Both the position numbers and the translations under genes were made by a program. Below are positions 54,051 to 64,000 of a stretch of 64,000 nt of DNA, in pieces. The notes beneath the pieces are model-generated. The model saw only the letters and a list, made by a program, of their open reading frames with translations. It was not told where the DNA came from and made no database searches. The DNA is taken from the NCBI RefSeq assembly GCF_000382065.1, contig NZ_KB907500.1:717001-781000 (forward strand), given 5' to 3'. Source of the DNA: Stenotrophomonas hibiscicola ATCC 19867 (GTDB lineage: Bacteria > Pseudomonadota > Gammaproteobacteria > Xanthomonadales > Xanthomonadaceae). Positions within the stretch are counted from its first letter, which is position 1; each line of letters begins with the position of its first letter.

Positions 54051-54821
54051 ATGTCCGAGCCGAACCCACCCCGCCGCCCCCTGGCCACCTTCCTGCGCAA
54101 GACCCCGGAAGGTGAGGTTGCGCCTGCGTCCGATCCGCGCATGCAGGATCAAACCGGGCAGACAACGCCTGTGGAGCAGGTGCAGGCCGAGCCCAGCAAT
54201 CTGGCGCAACCGCCGGCCACACAAATGCGACACGACGATGACGCTGTCATCGTTGCTGAAGCTGCAGCCATCGAACCGGCGCTGGCCGCGGTGCAGGCAA
54301 CGGCGGTCACCAGCGATGCCCCCAGCTTCCTCGGCAGCGCACGCCAGCGCACGCTGCCAGCCCCCCGCTGGCACTGGCTGCTGGTCGCCGGGCTGGCGTT
54401 GTTGCTGGTCCTGCAGAGTGTGCTGGCCGACCGTGCGCGGCTGGCTGCCGACGCCGGCAACCGCGTATGGCTGGGGGCACTGTGTGGCGTGCTGCGCTGC
54501 AGCCTGCCCGCCTGGCACGAGCCCGCTGCGTTCACCATGACCAGCCGCGAGATCCGCCCCTTGCCAGGCCAGGCCGGCGTGCTGCAGGTGCAGGCCAGCA
54601 TCCGCAATGATGCGCGCTGGGCACAGGCGTGGCCGGACCTGCGGCTGTCATTGTCCGATGCCGATGGCCGGGTGATCGGCAGCGGCGTGTTCACGCCCGC
54701 GCAATACCTGGGTGAGAACCCCGGCGCAGCCCTGCTGGAACCGGGCCAGAGCGCGCGCGTCGCGTTCCGGGTACAGGAGCCCGCTGCGTCCACCGTCGCA
54801 TTCACCTTCGACTTTCTCTGA
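54051..54821 (+). CDS. DUF3426-domain membrane protein
   Basis: The 256-aa protein has a single membrane helix (about 107-126, WHWLLVAGLALLLVLQSVL) and a C-terminal DUF3426 domain (about 138-256, LGALCGVLRCSLPAWHEP, then QVQASIRNDARWAQAWPDLRLSL). Many DUF3426 proteins begin with an MJ0042 zinc ribbon; this one has no cysteines at the N-terminus, so that module is missing. ATG 54051 is chosen; an in-frame ATG 12 codons earlier is weaker. It sits between prmA and fis. Function unknown. Confidence 0.88.
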   Translation: MSEPNPPRRPLATFLRKTPEGEVAPASDPRMQDQTGQTTPVEQVQAEPSNLAQPPATQMRHDDDAVIVAEAAAIEPALAAVQATAVTSDAPSFLGSARQRTLPAPRWHWLLVAGLALLLVLQSVLADRARLAADAGNRVWLGALCGVLRCSLPAWHEPAAFTMTSREIRPLPGQAGVLQVQASIRNDARWAQAWPDLRLSLSDADGRVIGSGVFTPAQYLGENPGAALLEPGQSARVAFRVQEPAASTVAFTFDFL

Positions 54822-55211
<390 letters not shown>

Positions 55212-55277
55212 GCGCGCGCGTGGGTGGCGCCAGCCGCTGGCGGGCAACCCAATGATGCACGATGGCACGATGTTGCA

Positions 55278-55327
55278 GTTGCCGGCCAGCGGCCGGCACT
55301 ACCGGTAGATCCACGCCATGCGTGGAT
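55278..55327. repeat. Two SMAG-type units at the fis-lipid operon junction
   Basis: A GCCGGCCAGCGGCCGGC unit ends in CTAC (55278-55302), then a GTAG unit with ATCCACGCCATGCGTGGAT (55305-55327). They separate fis from the ynbB-like gene on the opposite strand and mark one edge of the block that interrupts fis-purH. Confidence 0.85.
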
Positions 55328-55341
55328 GGAAGCCGGCAGAA

Positions 55342-56337
55342 TCAACCGCCGCCGCCCGCCTTCCAGTAATACCGCACCACGTGGAAGAACACCGGCGCGG
55401 CAAAGCACACCGAATCCAGCCGGTCGAGCATGCCACCATGGCCCTCGATCATGTGGCCCCAGTCCTTGATGCCACGGTCGCGCTTGATCGCCGACATCAC
55501 CAGGCCGCCCCAGAACCCCATCAGGTTGATCAGCAGCGACAGGCCGAACGCCTGCAGCGGCGTGAACGGGGTGATCCACCACAGCGCTGCGCCCAGCGCG
55601 CTGGCACTCAACACGCCACCGACGAAGCCCTCCACCGTCTTCGATGGCGACAGCTTCGGCGCAATCAGATGCTTGCCCAGCAGCTTGCCCCAGATGTACT
55701 GCAGCACGTCCGAGGACTGCACCACGATCACCAGGAAAGCGAACAGCAATACGTTGCGCGCCGGATCGTAGCCCGGCACGTGCAGGTTCAGCAGCAGCGG
55801 CACGTGCGAGATGCAGAACACGCAGATCATCAGGCCCCACTGCACCTTCGCGGTCCGCTCCAGGTAGTGCGTGGTGTCACCGCCGATGGTCGACAGGATC
55901 GGCAGGAACAGGAACGCATAGACCGGAATCAGCAGCGTGTACATGCCGTACCAGTCGATCCACACCAGGTAGTACTGCCACGGCAGGACGATGTAGAACG
56001 CGGCCAGCAGCGCGTAGTAATCGCCCGAGCGGGTCGGCGCCAGGGTGATGAACTCACGCAGCGCGAACAGCGAGATGATCGCGAACAGCACGATCACCCC
56101 GGCACGGCCGAAGAACAGTGCCAGCCCGACCACGATCGCCATCACCCACCACGCGCGGATGCGCGACACCAGGTTGGCGATCACCGCGCTGGGCCGGCCG
56201 CGCTGGCGCCAGCGCAGGGTCTCGGCCACCAGCGTGGCCAGCACCAGCACCGCGCCGACACCAGCAAACAGCAGGCCGGTCTGCTGGCCGACACTCTGCG
56301 TTGCCAGATCGCCAGATGCATCCAACACGAAACTCAT
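55342..56337 (-). CDS. CDP-diglyceride synthase-like protein (YnbB-like)
   Basis: A 331-aa polytopic membrane protein of the CdsA family, which makes CDP-diacylglycerol from phosphatidate and CTP. Diagnostic motifs are LSPSKTVEGFVGG and, near the C-terminus, IKRDRGIKDWGHMIEGHGGMLDRLDS. Divergence from the usual CdsA, and a place at the end of an operon with the YnbA-, C- and D-like genes, suggest it supplies an activated lipid to this pathway rather than serving general phospholipid synthesis. It overlaps the acyltransferase gene by 4 bp. Confidence 0.92.
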   Translation of the reverse strand: MSFVLDASGDLATQSVGQQTGLLFAGVGAVLVLATLVAETLRWRQRGRPSAVIANLVSRIRAWWVMAIVVGLALFFGRAGVIVLFAIISLFALREFITLAPTRSGDYYALLAAFYIVLPWQYYLVWIDWYGMYTLLIPVYAFLFLPILSTIGGDTTHYLERTAKVQWGLMICVFCISHVPLLLNLHVPGYDPARNVLLFAFLVIVVQSSDVLQYIWGKLLGKHLIAPKLSPSKTVEGFVGGVLSASALGAALWWITPFTPLQAFGLSLLINLMGFWGGLVMSAIKRDRGIKDWGHMIEGHGGMLDRLDSVCFAAPVFFHVVRYYWKAGGGG

Positions 56338-56963
56338 GCACGACCTCCATTCGGCGCCAAGTCCAGCAGCGCCTGCCGGCTGCGGGCCAGGAAGGCGGCC
56401 TTGTCCTCGTCGGCCTGCAGTCGCAGCGGCGTGCCGAAGGTAGCCGTGCACAACAAGGGCAGCGGCAGGAAGCGGCCCTTGGGCATCACCCGCTTCAGGT
56501 TGTCGATCCACACCGGCACGAACTCCAGTTCCGGCCGCTGCCGCGCCAGATGGTAGATGCCGCTCTTGAACGGCAGCAGCGGCTCGTCGCCGACATTGCG
56601 CGTGCCTTCCGGGAACAGGATCAGCGAACAGCCTTCATCGACCGCTTCGCGCAGCACCTGCAACGGGTCCTGCTGGCGATGCCCGGCCTCGCGCTCGACC
56701 AGCACGCCGTTGAACACCGCGTCGATCAGGTAGCGGCGCAGGCCGTCGCGCTGCCAGTACTCCGCCGCCGCCACCGGACGCACCTGGCGGCGCAGGGCCA
56801 GTGGCATCGACGACCAGATCAGCACGAAGTCACCGTGGCTGGCGTGGTTGCCGTAGTAGACGCGGTGCTCGCTGGACGGCGCGCAGCCGATCCACAGCGC
56901 GCGCGCGCCGGTCACCACATGGATCGCGCCACTGCAGGCGCGGGCAATCAGTTCGGCGAACAT
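56334..56963 (-). CDS. PlsC-type acyltransferase
   Basis: A 209-aa 1-acylglycerol-3-phosphate acyltransferase-like protein. The catalytic motif HX4D is NHASHGD (His40, Asp45), the substrate motif FPEGTR is at 117-122, and LIDAVFNGVLVERE is another conserved block. It would acylate a lyso-lipid intermediate. It lies inside the ynb-like operon: the small membrane gene ends 14 bp upstream, and its stop overlaps the CdsA-like gene start (ATGA). E. coli ynbABCD has no such gene, so this is an added step. Confidence 0.92.
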   Translation of the reverse strand: MFAELIARACSGAIHVVTGARALWIGCAPSSEHRVYYGNHASHGDFVLIWSSMPLALRRQVRPVAAAEYWQRDGLRRYLIDAVFNGVLVEREAGHRQQDPLQVLREAVDEGCSLILFPEGTRNVGDEPLLPFKSGIYHLARQRPELEFVPVWIDNLKRVMPKGRFLPLPLLCTATFGTPLRLQADEDKAAFLARSRQALLDLAPNGGRA

Positions 56964-56976
56964 CCATCCCTCCCGT

Positions 56977-57414
56977 TCACGTCTGCGGCCACAGCACGGC
57001 CAGCAGCACCAGCACCAGCTGCACCGCCGTCAGCAGGTACTGACGCAGCAGCAGGCGGCGCATGCCGGCCCATCGCAGATCCCATCCCCGCGACGGTTCC
57101 GCGCCCGGTGTGCGGCGCAGGCCACTGTCATGCAGCAGCCGGTCGATGCGTTGCGCCGCGGCCTCATCATTCAAGCCTTCATCGCGCAGCAGCTGCAGCA
57201 GGCTGGCATCGAGTGCCACCCGCCACGCGTGATAGGCCTGGGCGACGCCTGCCACCACGCTGAGCAGCATCAGTCCGGCGGCAAGCATCGCCAGCCCGGG
57301 CTCGATGCCGAGCAGCAGCAACGCCACCAGCAGCAGCCCCAGCGACAGGCCTGCCGGCCAACGCCCCTGCCGCAGCAGCAGCTGCATGGTCGAAATATCA
57401 GGCGTGGTGCTCAT
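56977..57414 (-). CDS. Small membrane protein of the lipid operon
   Basis: The 145-aa product has a hydrophobic pair of helices (about 22-62, LSLGLLLVALLLLGIEPG and LAMLAAGLMLLSVVAGV), a soluble middle with LLRDEGLNDEAAAQRIDRLLHDSG, and a C-terminal helix (YLLTAVQLVLVLLAVL). It overlaps the YnbD-like gene by 4 bp. I do not recognise it. As a small conserved-looking membrane protein in a tightly packed operon, it may organise the enzymes in the membrane. Confidence 0.8.
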   Translation of the reverse strand: MSTTPDISTMQLLLRQGRWPAGLSLGLLLVALLLLGIEPGLAMLAAGLMLLSVVAGVAQAYHAWRVALDASLLQLLRDEGLNDEAAAQRIDRLLHDSGLRRTPGAEPSRGWDLRWAGMRRLLLRQYLLTAVQLVLVLLAVLWPQT

Positions 57415-58739
57415 GCAGGGTCTCCGGCGGCAACGGTGATCGCACGCAGGTGCGCCTTGCCCAGCACGATGCCCGGACGCGCGGCACGCACGATCGCCAC
57501 CGCCGCATCGGCACCCGCCGCACGACCGCTGCGCAGCAGCCAGGTGGCCACGCTGGCCGCACTGCGCGAGTAACCCAGCGCGCAGCACACCAGCACCGGC
57601 CCGTGCATGCGAAGGCGCTCGATGGCCTCGGCTGCCTCGCGCAGCTGCTCCGGTTCTGGCACCACCAGGTCCAGCATCGGCACACCGGCGTACGCCGCAC
57701 CCGGCGCGCAGCAGGACAGCTCGGCACAGGCATCGACCACGCCCACCAAAGGTGTCGGCAATGCCGCGCAGGGAATCCGGCCCAGCCACACGCCGTCCAG
57801 CACCGGCAACGGCTGCGGCACGCGTCGCGTCCACAACCGCGAATTGATCCAGGCCGCGCCCAGGTACGGCGCCAGCAGCCAGCGTGCCGCCATGGTCAGG
57901 CGACCATCGGCACGCTTCTGGAACACCGCCGTACCCAGCCCGGCATAGGCCAGCGCCACCAGCAGCAGCGACACCACCGGCCACAGCAGCCAAAGCGCCG
58001 TGCCCCCCAGCACCACCACCGGCACCAGCAGCACCCCCGCGCCTAGCAGATAGAACGAGGCCAGGCGCCAGCGCTTTGGATCACGCGCCGTGCGCCAGGC
58101 CCGCAGCGGCGGCGTGCCCTGCTCCGGCCACAGCCATACGCACAGCCAGCCGGCCAGCAGCCCGGTCGGGATGTCGATGAAATGGTGCTGGAACGTGGTC
58201 AGCACCGAGACACCGATCAGCAGTGCCCACACATGCAGCACCCAACGCCACACGCCGTGCAGGTACTGCGCGAACTTCACCCACAGCACGATCAGCAGCA
58301 CGATGTGCAGCGATGGCGCCTGGTTGAACGGCTTGTCGAAGCCCAGCAGCACATCGAACAGCCAACCGAACACGCCGCCGATCTCCGGCCGCTCGAAACT
58401 GAAGCGCAGCGGCCACAGCAGGAAGCAGGTGACCGCGATCAGCTGTGCACTGAACAGCCGCAGCGCATGCCGGTCCAGTTCCAGACGTTGCCGGCACAGG
58501 AAGAACGAGACCGCATAGAACAGGTCGATCGACCAGTACGGCACGATCGTCCACGGCACGAAGGGAATGCGCGTCTCCCAGGCGAACGCCATCACCGGCA
58601 GCGTAGCGTGGCGGCCGGCCATCCAGTTGGCGAAGCCGTAGCTGGCAAAGAAGAACGGACCCAGCAGCGCCAGCCACAGCAGCGCGCGCCGCCAGGGGCG
58701 CCCTTCCGCGGCCAGTGGGGTTGCGGCCAGCGTCGCCAT
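57411..58739 (-). CDS. PAP2 phosphatase fused to dual-specificity phosphatase (YnbD-like)
   Basis: A 442-aa membrane protein. The N-terminal PAP2 domain has several helices with NQAPSLHIVLL and TTFQHHFIDIPTG, the catalytic His motifs of membrane lipid phosphatases. After more helices comes a cytosolic dual-specificity phosphatase with the CX5R loop in VLVCCALGYSRSAAS near the C-terminus. This pairing matches E. coli YnbD. It could remove phosphate from a phospho-lipid headgroup. ATG 58739 is used: the upstream gene stop is TGATG. A GTG immediately before is the alternative. Confidence 0.9.
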   Translation of the reverse strand: MATLAATPLAAEGRPWRRALLWLALLGPFFFASYGFANWMAGRHATLPVMAFAWETRIPFVPWTIVPYWSIDLFYAVSFFLCRQRLELDRHALRLFSAQLIAVTCFLLWPLRFSFERPEIGGVFGWLFDVLLGFDKPFNQAPSLHIVLLIVLWVKFAQYLHGVWRWVLHVWALLIGVSVLTTFQHHFIDIPTGLLAGWLCVWLWPEQGTPPLRAWRTARDPKRWRLASFYLLGAGVLLVPVVVLGGTALWLLWPVVSLLLVALAYAGLGTAVFQKRADGRLTMAARWLLAPYLGAAWINSRLWTRRVPQPLPVLDGVWLGRIPCAALPTPLVGVVDACAELSCCAPGAAYAGVPMLDLVVPEPEQLREAAEAIERLRMHGPVLVCCALGYSRSAASVATWLLRSGRAAGADAAVAIVRAARPGIVLGKAHLRAITVAAGDPA

Positions 58740-60490
58740 CACGCGGTCCGGCGCGCCAGCGACACGGTGAAGATGCCGAAGTCATCGATGCGCTGCGCCA
58801 CCTTCTCGAACCCGGCCAGGCGCACCAGCTCATCCATCTCCTGCTGGGTACGGCGGCGCATCACCCACGCGGCGCCGCCTCGATGGCTGGTCAGCGCGCG
58901 GGCGATGAATTCCAGCTGCGGGTGCCAGGGCTGGCCGGTGTAGGCCAGGTAGCCGCCCACCGGTACGGTTGCGGCGATGCCCTGCAGCGAGCGCAGCACG
59001 GCGTCGTTGTCGGGGAATAGTTCGTACAGGCCCGATATCACCGCCAGCGTAGGCGCCGGGTCCACCGCCGCCAGTTGCGCCGGATCGAACGCATCGCCCT
59101 GCTCGAAGTGGGCGATGTCGGCTGCACCGAGGCGCTCGATCAAGGCCTGGCCCTGGGTCACGTTCAGATCGCTGAAATCACGCAGCACGATGCGGTCGGC
59201 GCGCTGTTCGCCCTGGCCCAGCGCTTCCAGCACATAGCGGCCATGGCCGGCGGCCACGTCCAGCACGCGCACCGGCGTGCCCTGCCAGCGCAGGCGCTGG
59301 GCAGCATCGCGCAGCAGTTCCTGCAGGTGCTGGCCACGGATGCGGATGCCGCGCCAGCCGATTGCGTCCAGGTAATTGCGGTCGACCATGCGGCCCAGCG
59401 GGCCCTTGCCGCGCGCTTCGTTGCGATAGATGTAGTCGAGCGTGCTGCCGGAATCGAAACCGGTCTGCAGGCCCAGCGCAATGCCTTCGGACAGCGTGCC
59501 ACCGAAGCGCAGGCCGCCGCGCACCACGCGCCAGCGCAGGTCGGCCAGGCTGTTGCGTTCGGGTGGCCAGGCCAGGATCTCTGATTCCTCGAAGGTCGGT
59601 CCATGACGGTGCGCGTCACGCCGCGGCAGTTCGCGCAGCGGCTCGGCAAAACGCGCCTGGATGAAGCTGCGGATGCGCGCCAGTGCTGGTGCCCGATCGC
59701 GCTCGCCCAGCGTGTCGTGGAAGAAGCCCGGCAGATGCACCCGCTCCTTGATCGGGCTGGACAGGCGTTCATAGAAGCGATCCTGCGGGCCACGGTGCAC
59801 CACGAAGTCCGAACCGGACACCAGCAGCTGCACCGGCACGCTGATGGCCTGCGCATCGGCGACGATGCGGTCAGCCGCTTCGTACAGGCCCAGCAGCACG
59901 CGCACCGAGATCGGCCGGGTGATCAGCGGATCGGTACGGTAGCTTTCCACCCGCGCCGGATCATGGGTCAGCCACTGCGGCTTGACATAGCTGTTGACGA
60001 AGAAGTTGCCGCGCAGCTTCTGCATCAAGGCCAGGCCCGGGCGCGCGAACGGCACGTACAGCTTCACCTTGAACGCCGGCGAAGCCATCACCAGCGCACG
60101 CAGGCGCGGCGCGTAATCGTGCACCCAGGTCGCGGCGACCACCGCGCCCACGCTCTGCGCGATCACCACGATATTTTCCACCGCGATGCCGTGCTCGGCA
60201 CCGATGTGGGCAATGAAGCTATCGAGGTCGCGCACCAGCGCCGGGAAGCCCGGTGCATCGCCACGCGCGCCCGGCGAACGGCCATTGCCGCGCGCATCCC
60301 AGGCGAAGAAGGCGGTGTCGGGCAGGTCCAGCTCATCGACCAGGTGGGTGACCCGGCCGGAGTGCTCGTGGCCGCGGTGCAGCAGCACGATGGCCTTGGT
60401 GGCCGGGGTTGCGGTGGTGCCCGCCCAGTACCGGTAGAACAGCGGTACCTGGTCGAAGCTGTGGAATTCCCGTTCCTGCGCCTGACGCAT
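58739..60490 (-). CDS. Alpha/beta-hydrolase fused to methyltransferase (YnbC-like)
   Basis: A 583-aa two-domain enzyme. The N-terminal alpha/beta hydrolase has IVLLHRGHEHSGR, FAWDARGNGRSPG and the nucleophile elbow VIAQSVGAVVAA, like monoacylglycerol lipases. The C-terminal part is a SAM methyltransferase with VRVLDVAAGHGRYVLEALG and later SGLYELFPDNDAVL. This layout is that of E. coli YnbC. The reaction might deacylate and methylate a lipid headgroup or a free acid; neither is proven. It lies 34 bp after the CDP-alcohol transferase and is coupled to the PAP2 gene (TGATG). Confidence 0.9.
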   Translation of the reverse strand: MRQAQEREFHSFDQVPLFYRYWAGTTATPATKAIVLLHRGHEHSGRVTHLVDELDLPDTAFFAWDARGNGRSPGARGDAPGFPALVRDLDSFIAHIGAEHGIAVENIVVIAQSVGAVVAATWVHDYAPRLRALVMASPAFKVKLYVPFARPGLALMQKLRGNFFVNSYVKPQWLTHDPARVESYRTDPLITRPISVRVLLGLYEAADRIVADAQAISVPVQLLVSGSDFVVHRGPQDRFYERLSSPIKERVHLPGFFHDTLGERDRAPALARIRSFIQARFAEPLRELPRRDAHRHGPTFEESEILAWPPERNSLADLRWRVVRGGLRFGGTLSEGIALGLQTGFDSGSTLDYIYRNEARGKGPLGRMVDRNYLDAIGWRGIRIRGQHLQELLRDAAQRLRWQGTPVRVLDVAAGHGRYVLEALGQGEQRADRIVLRDFSDLNVTQGQALIERLGAADIAHFEQGDAFDPAQLAAVDPAPTLAVISGLYELFPDNDAVLRSLQGIAATVPVGGYLAYTGQPWHPQLEFIARALTSHRGGAAWVMRRRTQQEMDELVRLAGFEKVAQRIDDFGIFTVSLARRTA

Positions 60491-60524
60491 GCAATCTCCT
60501 GATTGTCTTTTTGTATCTGCTTGA

Positions 60525-61142
60525 TTAATTCGGCGAAACCGCCGCTTCCCGCAGTCCGCGACGGACGCGGTTGATCATCGTCAGCACGCACAACAATGCC
60601 ATGGCTGCAGCCACGCCGCTGGCCGTCAGTGCACCGCCCCAGCCGAAGGCCAGCAGCAAGCCCAGCGCACCGATCACGAAGGCGCGGTCGCTCTTGCCCA
60701 TCGGGCCGTCATAGCGGCGGCTGGCACCGACCATCAGCCCCAGCACGCCGGCGTACTCGCTCAGCGCCGCCGTCCAGGCCAGCAGCCACAGCGCCTCCGG
60801 GCGCACGCCGGGTACGCTGAGCAGGCTCAGGTACAGCGCCGCATCGGCGATCACATCGCACAATTCGTTCAGATAGGCGCCCAGCCGCGATTGCTGGCCG
60901 AATTCGCGCGCCAGCATGCCGTCCACCGCGTTGAGCGCCATGCGCAGCAGCATCCACAACGGCAGCAGCAGGTACAGCAGAGGCTGGGCAGGCGCGCAGC
61001 ACCACACGGCCGCGGCCACCAGCAGCGAGACCAAGGCAGCGGCCACGGTCACCGTATTGGCAGTGATCCCCATGCGGAACAGACCGCGTACGGCTGGACG
61101 CAACAGGTCCTGGAAACGTCCCTTCAATGCATAGATCGACAT
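60525..61142 (-). CDS. CDP-alcohol phosphatidyltransferase-like protein (YnbA-like)
   Basis: A 205-aa membrane protein and the first gene of the operon. The CDP-alcohol transferase signature is present but altered: NxxDGxxAR (Asn71, Asp74, Arg79), then GxxxNxxxD (Gly88, Asn92, Asp96), so Asn stands at the first and third signature Asp positions. E. coli YnbA, as I recall, shares this. It should transfer a phospho-diacylglycerol group from a CDP-lipid to an alcohol. ATG 61142 (MSIYALKGRFQDLLRP) is divergent from purH, whose start is about 220 bp away. Confidence 0.9.
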   Translation of the reverse strand: MSIYALKGRFQDLLRPAVRGLFRMGITANTVTVAAALVSLLVAAAVWCCAPAQPLLYLLLPLWMLLRMALNAVDGMLAREFGQQSRLGAYLNELCDVIADAALYLSLLSVPGVRPEALWLLAWTAALSEYAGVLGLMVGASRRYDGPMGKSDRAFVIGALGLLLAFGWGGALTASGVAAAMALLCVLTMINRVRRGLREAAVSPN

Positions 61143-61328
61143 GATCCGTACCCGCTGATCCTTGGCAGTGCGGGCACAGCCTACCCCATCGTTGGCAGAT
61201 TCCGACAACCCGGCTCTGGTCCGCAGCCCAGACTCCGGATCGGGCCGGATCGGTGTGCCCGACCCGGCCTTACGCCGATTGCCACGGCAAATTACCCCTT
61301 CCAGCGCCCGCCACGGGCCCCCACCGCC

Positions 61329-61334
61329 TACAAT
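61329..61334 (+). promoter_or_regulatory. Putative -10 element before purH
   Basis: TACAAT lies 32 bp before the purH start, matching the -10 consensus at five of six positions. No clear -35 box was found at the right distance. Confidence 0.4.
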
Positions 61335-61365
61335 ATCGACCCCGCTCCGCTGCCGATTCTGTCCC

Positions 61366-62949
61366 ATGACTGCTGATCTGTTGCCCGTCCGCCGGGCCCT
61401 CCTCTCCGTTTCCGACAAGACCGGTCTGGTCGAGCTGGCCACTGCGCTGGCGGCACGCGGCGTGGAGCTGCTGTCCACCGGCGGCACCGCCAAGGCGATC
61501 CGCGATGCGGGCCTGGCCGTGAAGGACGTGGCCGAGGTCACCGGTTTCCCGGAAATGATGGACGGCCGCGTCAAGACCCTGCACCCGATGGTGCACGGTG
61601 GCCTGCTGGGCCGTTCGGGCCTGGATGATGCGGTGATGGCCGAGCATGGCATCGGTGCCATCGACCTGCTGGTGCTGAACCTGTACCCGTTCGAGTCGGT
61701 CACCGCCAAGGCCGACTGCACCCTGGCCGACGCGGTCGAGAACATCGACATCGGCGGCCCGGCCATGCTGCGCTCGGCGGCCAAGAACTTCGCCCGCGTG
61801 GCGGTGGCCACCGATCCGTCGCAGTACGCCGAACTGCTGGCCTCGCTGGCGGCCAACGACGGCCAGCTGTCGGCCGCCACCCGCTTCGCGTTCTCGGTGG
61901 CCGCGTTCAACCGCGTCGCCCAGTACGACGCGGCGATCAGCAACTACCTGTCGGCGGTCACCGCCACCGACGCCGCCGTGCCGGCCCGCGCCGAGTACCC
62001 GGCGCAGATGAACTCCACCTTCGTCAAGGTGATGGACCTGCGCTACGGCGAGAACCCGCACCAGAGCGGCGCGTTCTACCGCGACCTGTACCCGGTGCCG
62101 GGCACCCTGGCCACGTTCCAGCAGCTGCAGGGCAAGGAACTGAGTTACAACAACCTGGCCGATGCCGATGCGGCGTGGGAGTGCGTGCGCCAGTTCGACG
62201 CGCCGGCCTGCGTCATCGTCAAGCACGCCAACCCGTGCGGCGTGGCCGTCGGTGCCGGCAACGGCGATGCCTACGAGCTGGCCTACGCCACCGACCCGAC
62301 CAGCGCCTTCGGCGGCATCATCGCCTTCAACACGCCGCTGGACGCTGCCACCGCCAAGGTCATCCTGGACCGCCAGTTCGTGGAAGTGCTGATCGCCCCG
62401 GATTACGAGCCAGCCGCGCTGGAATACGCGCAGAAGAAGGCCAACGTGCGCGTGCTGCGCATCCCGCATGGTGATGGCCTGAACAACTTCGACAGCAAGC
62501 GCGTCGGCTCGGGCCTGTTGCTGCAGTCCTCGGACAACCGCGGCATGACCCGCGACGAGCTGAAGGTGGTCAGCAAGCTGGCACCGACCGACAAGCAGTT
62601 CGCCGACCTGCTGTTTGCCTGGAAGGTGGCCAAGTTCGTGAAGTCCAACGCGATCGTCTATGCGAAGGACAACCGCACCATCGGTGTCGGCGCCGGCCAG
62701 ATGAGCCGCGTGTACTCGGCGCGCATCGCCGGCATCAAGGCCGCCGATGCAAACCTGGTGGTCGAGGGTTCGGTGATGGCTTCCGATGCGTTCTTCCCGT
62801 TCCGCGACGGCATCGATGCCGCTGCTGCCGCCGGCATCAAGGCGGTCATCCAGCCGGGCGGTTCGATGCGCGATGCCGAAGTGATCGCCGCCGCCGACGA
62901 ACACGGCCTGGCCATGGTGTTCACCGGCGTGCGCCACTTCCGCCACTGA
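61366..62949 (+). CDS. purH: Bifunctional AICAR formyltransferase / IMP cyclohydrolase
   Basis: PurH carries out the last two steps of IMP synthesis. The 527-aa protein has the N-terminal IMP cyclohydrolase ([20 protein letters not shown] and [16 protein letters not shown]) and the C-terminal formyltransferase with [27 protein letters not shown] and [28 protein letters not shown] 61366 is chosen for [13 protein letters not shown]. It belongs with purD beyond a lipoprotein gene, and the ynb-like block separates it from fis. Confidence 0.97.
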   Translation: MTADLLPVRRALLSVSDKTGLVELATALAARGVELLSTGGTAKAIRDAGLAVKDVAEVTGFPEMMDGRVKTLHPMVHGGLLGRSGLDDAVMAEHGIGAIDLLVLNLYPFESVTAKADCTLADAVENIDIGGPAMLRSAAKNFARVAVATDPSQYAELLASLAANDGQLSAATRFAFSVAAFNRVAQYDAAISNYLSAVTATDAAVPARAEYPAQMNSTFVKVMDLRYGENPHQSGAFYRDLYPVPGTLATFQQLQGKELSYNNLADADAAWECVRQFDAPACVIVKHANPCGVAVGAGNGDAYELAYATDPTSAFGGIIAFNTPLDAATAKVILDRQFVEVLIAPDYEPAALEYAQKKANVRVLRIPHGDGLNNFDSKRVGSGLLLQSSDNRGMTRDELKVVSKLAPTDKQFADLLFAWKVAKFVKSNAIVYAKDNRTIGVGAGQMSRVYSARIAGIKAADANLVVEGSVMASDAFFPFRDGIDAAAAAGIKAVIQPGGSMRDAEVIAAADEHGLAMVFTGVRHFRH

Positions 62950-62965
62950 TACTGGAGCGACACGG

Positions 62966-64000
<1,035 letters not shown>

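Overview
The window is a gene-dense, high-GC chromosomal segment from a gammaproteobacterium of the Xanthomonadaceae, most likely Stenotrophomonas (S. maltophilia complex). The reasons are the protein sequences, the many GTAG-ended palindromes of the SMAG repeat type known from S. maltophilia, and the neighbourhoods LysM/dprA/smg/topA/tsaC and accB-accC/prmA/DUF3426/fis/purH/purD. I found no rRNA, tRNA, CRISPR array, prophage or insertion-sequence transposase. Both window ends cut genes: a probable LysM-protein tail on the left and purD on the right.

Layout. 1-7.2 kb: end of a LysM protein, dprA, smg, two GYF-domain membrane proteins, topA, tsaC. 7.2-15.2 kb: two secreted DUF4124 proteins, an SDR oxidoreductase, a small lipoprotein, sppA, a MATE exporter, and a DUF3106 gene coupled to a degenerate sigma-factor-like membrane protein. 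15.2-22.7 kb: priA behind an intergenic region with two consensus DnaA boxes, a GST, a NYN-LOTUS protein, type II NADH dehydrogenase, a GIY-YIG protein, and a tandem glycine riboswitch ahead of a TRIC/UPF0126 channel gene. 22.8-29.1 kb: DUF5076, DAHP synthase with an aromatic leader peptide and attenuator, small hypothetical genes, a MarR/HEAT-repeat pair, and groES-groEL with CIRCE and a sigma-32 promoter. 29.2-37.6 kb: secreted endonuclease I, cutA-dsbD-tlpA, two inverted copies of a structured ~200-bp repeat, and a large PepSY-flavodoxin-FNR reductase behind a Fur-like box. 37.6-48.8 kb: an accessory-like stretch with a chemoreceptor, NAT, VOC protein, solute-binding protein, LysR, T5orf172 protein, D,D-carboxypeptidase, a quinone reductase/TetR operon, a frameshifted gene, a PEP-mutase-like enzyme and a DOPA-dioxygenase-like protein. 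48.8-64 kb: aroQ-accB-accC, two coupled membrane-protein genes, prmA, DUF3426, fis, a six-gene lipid operon, purH, a lipoprotein and purD.

Main points. (1) The six-gene minus-strand operon at 55.3-61.1 kb matches the E. coli ynbABCD set plus an acyltransferase and a small membrane protein. It separates fis from purHD, which adjoin in Pseudomonas. It looks like a dedicated pathway for an unusual phospholipid, and its CDP-alcohol transferase has Asn at two of the four signature Asp positions. (2) The DAHP synthase gene follows a 25-codon leader whose core reads Phe-Tyr-Trp-Tyr-Tyr-Phe, then mutually exclusive antiterminator and terminator hairpins. (3) Two inverted ~200-bp repeats at 34.4-34.9 kb share sequence framework but have long stems of unrelated sequence that each stay fully paired. 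(4) GTAG-ended palindromes repeatedly supply the TAG stop codon of the gene they follow; one repeat terminates two convergent genes.
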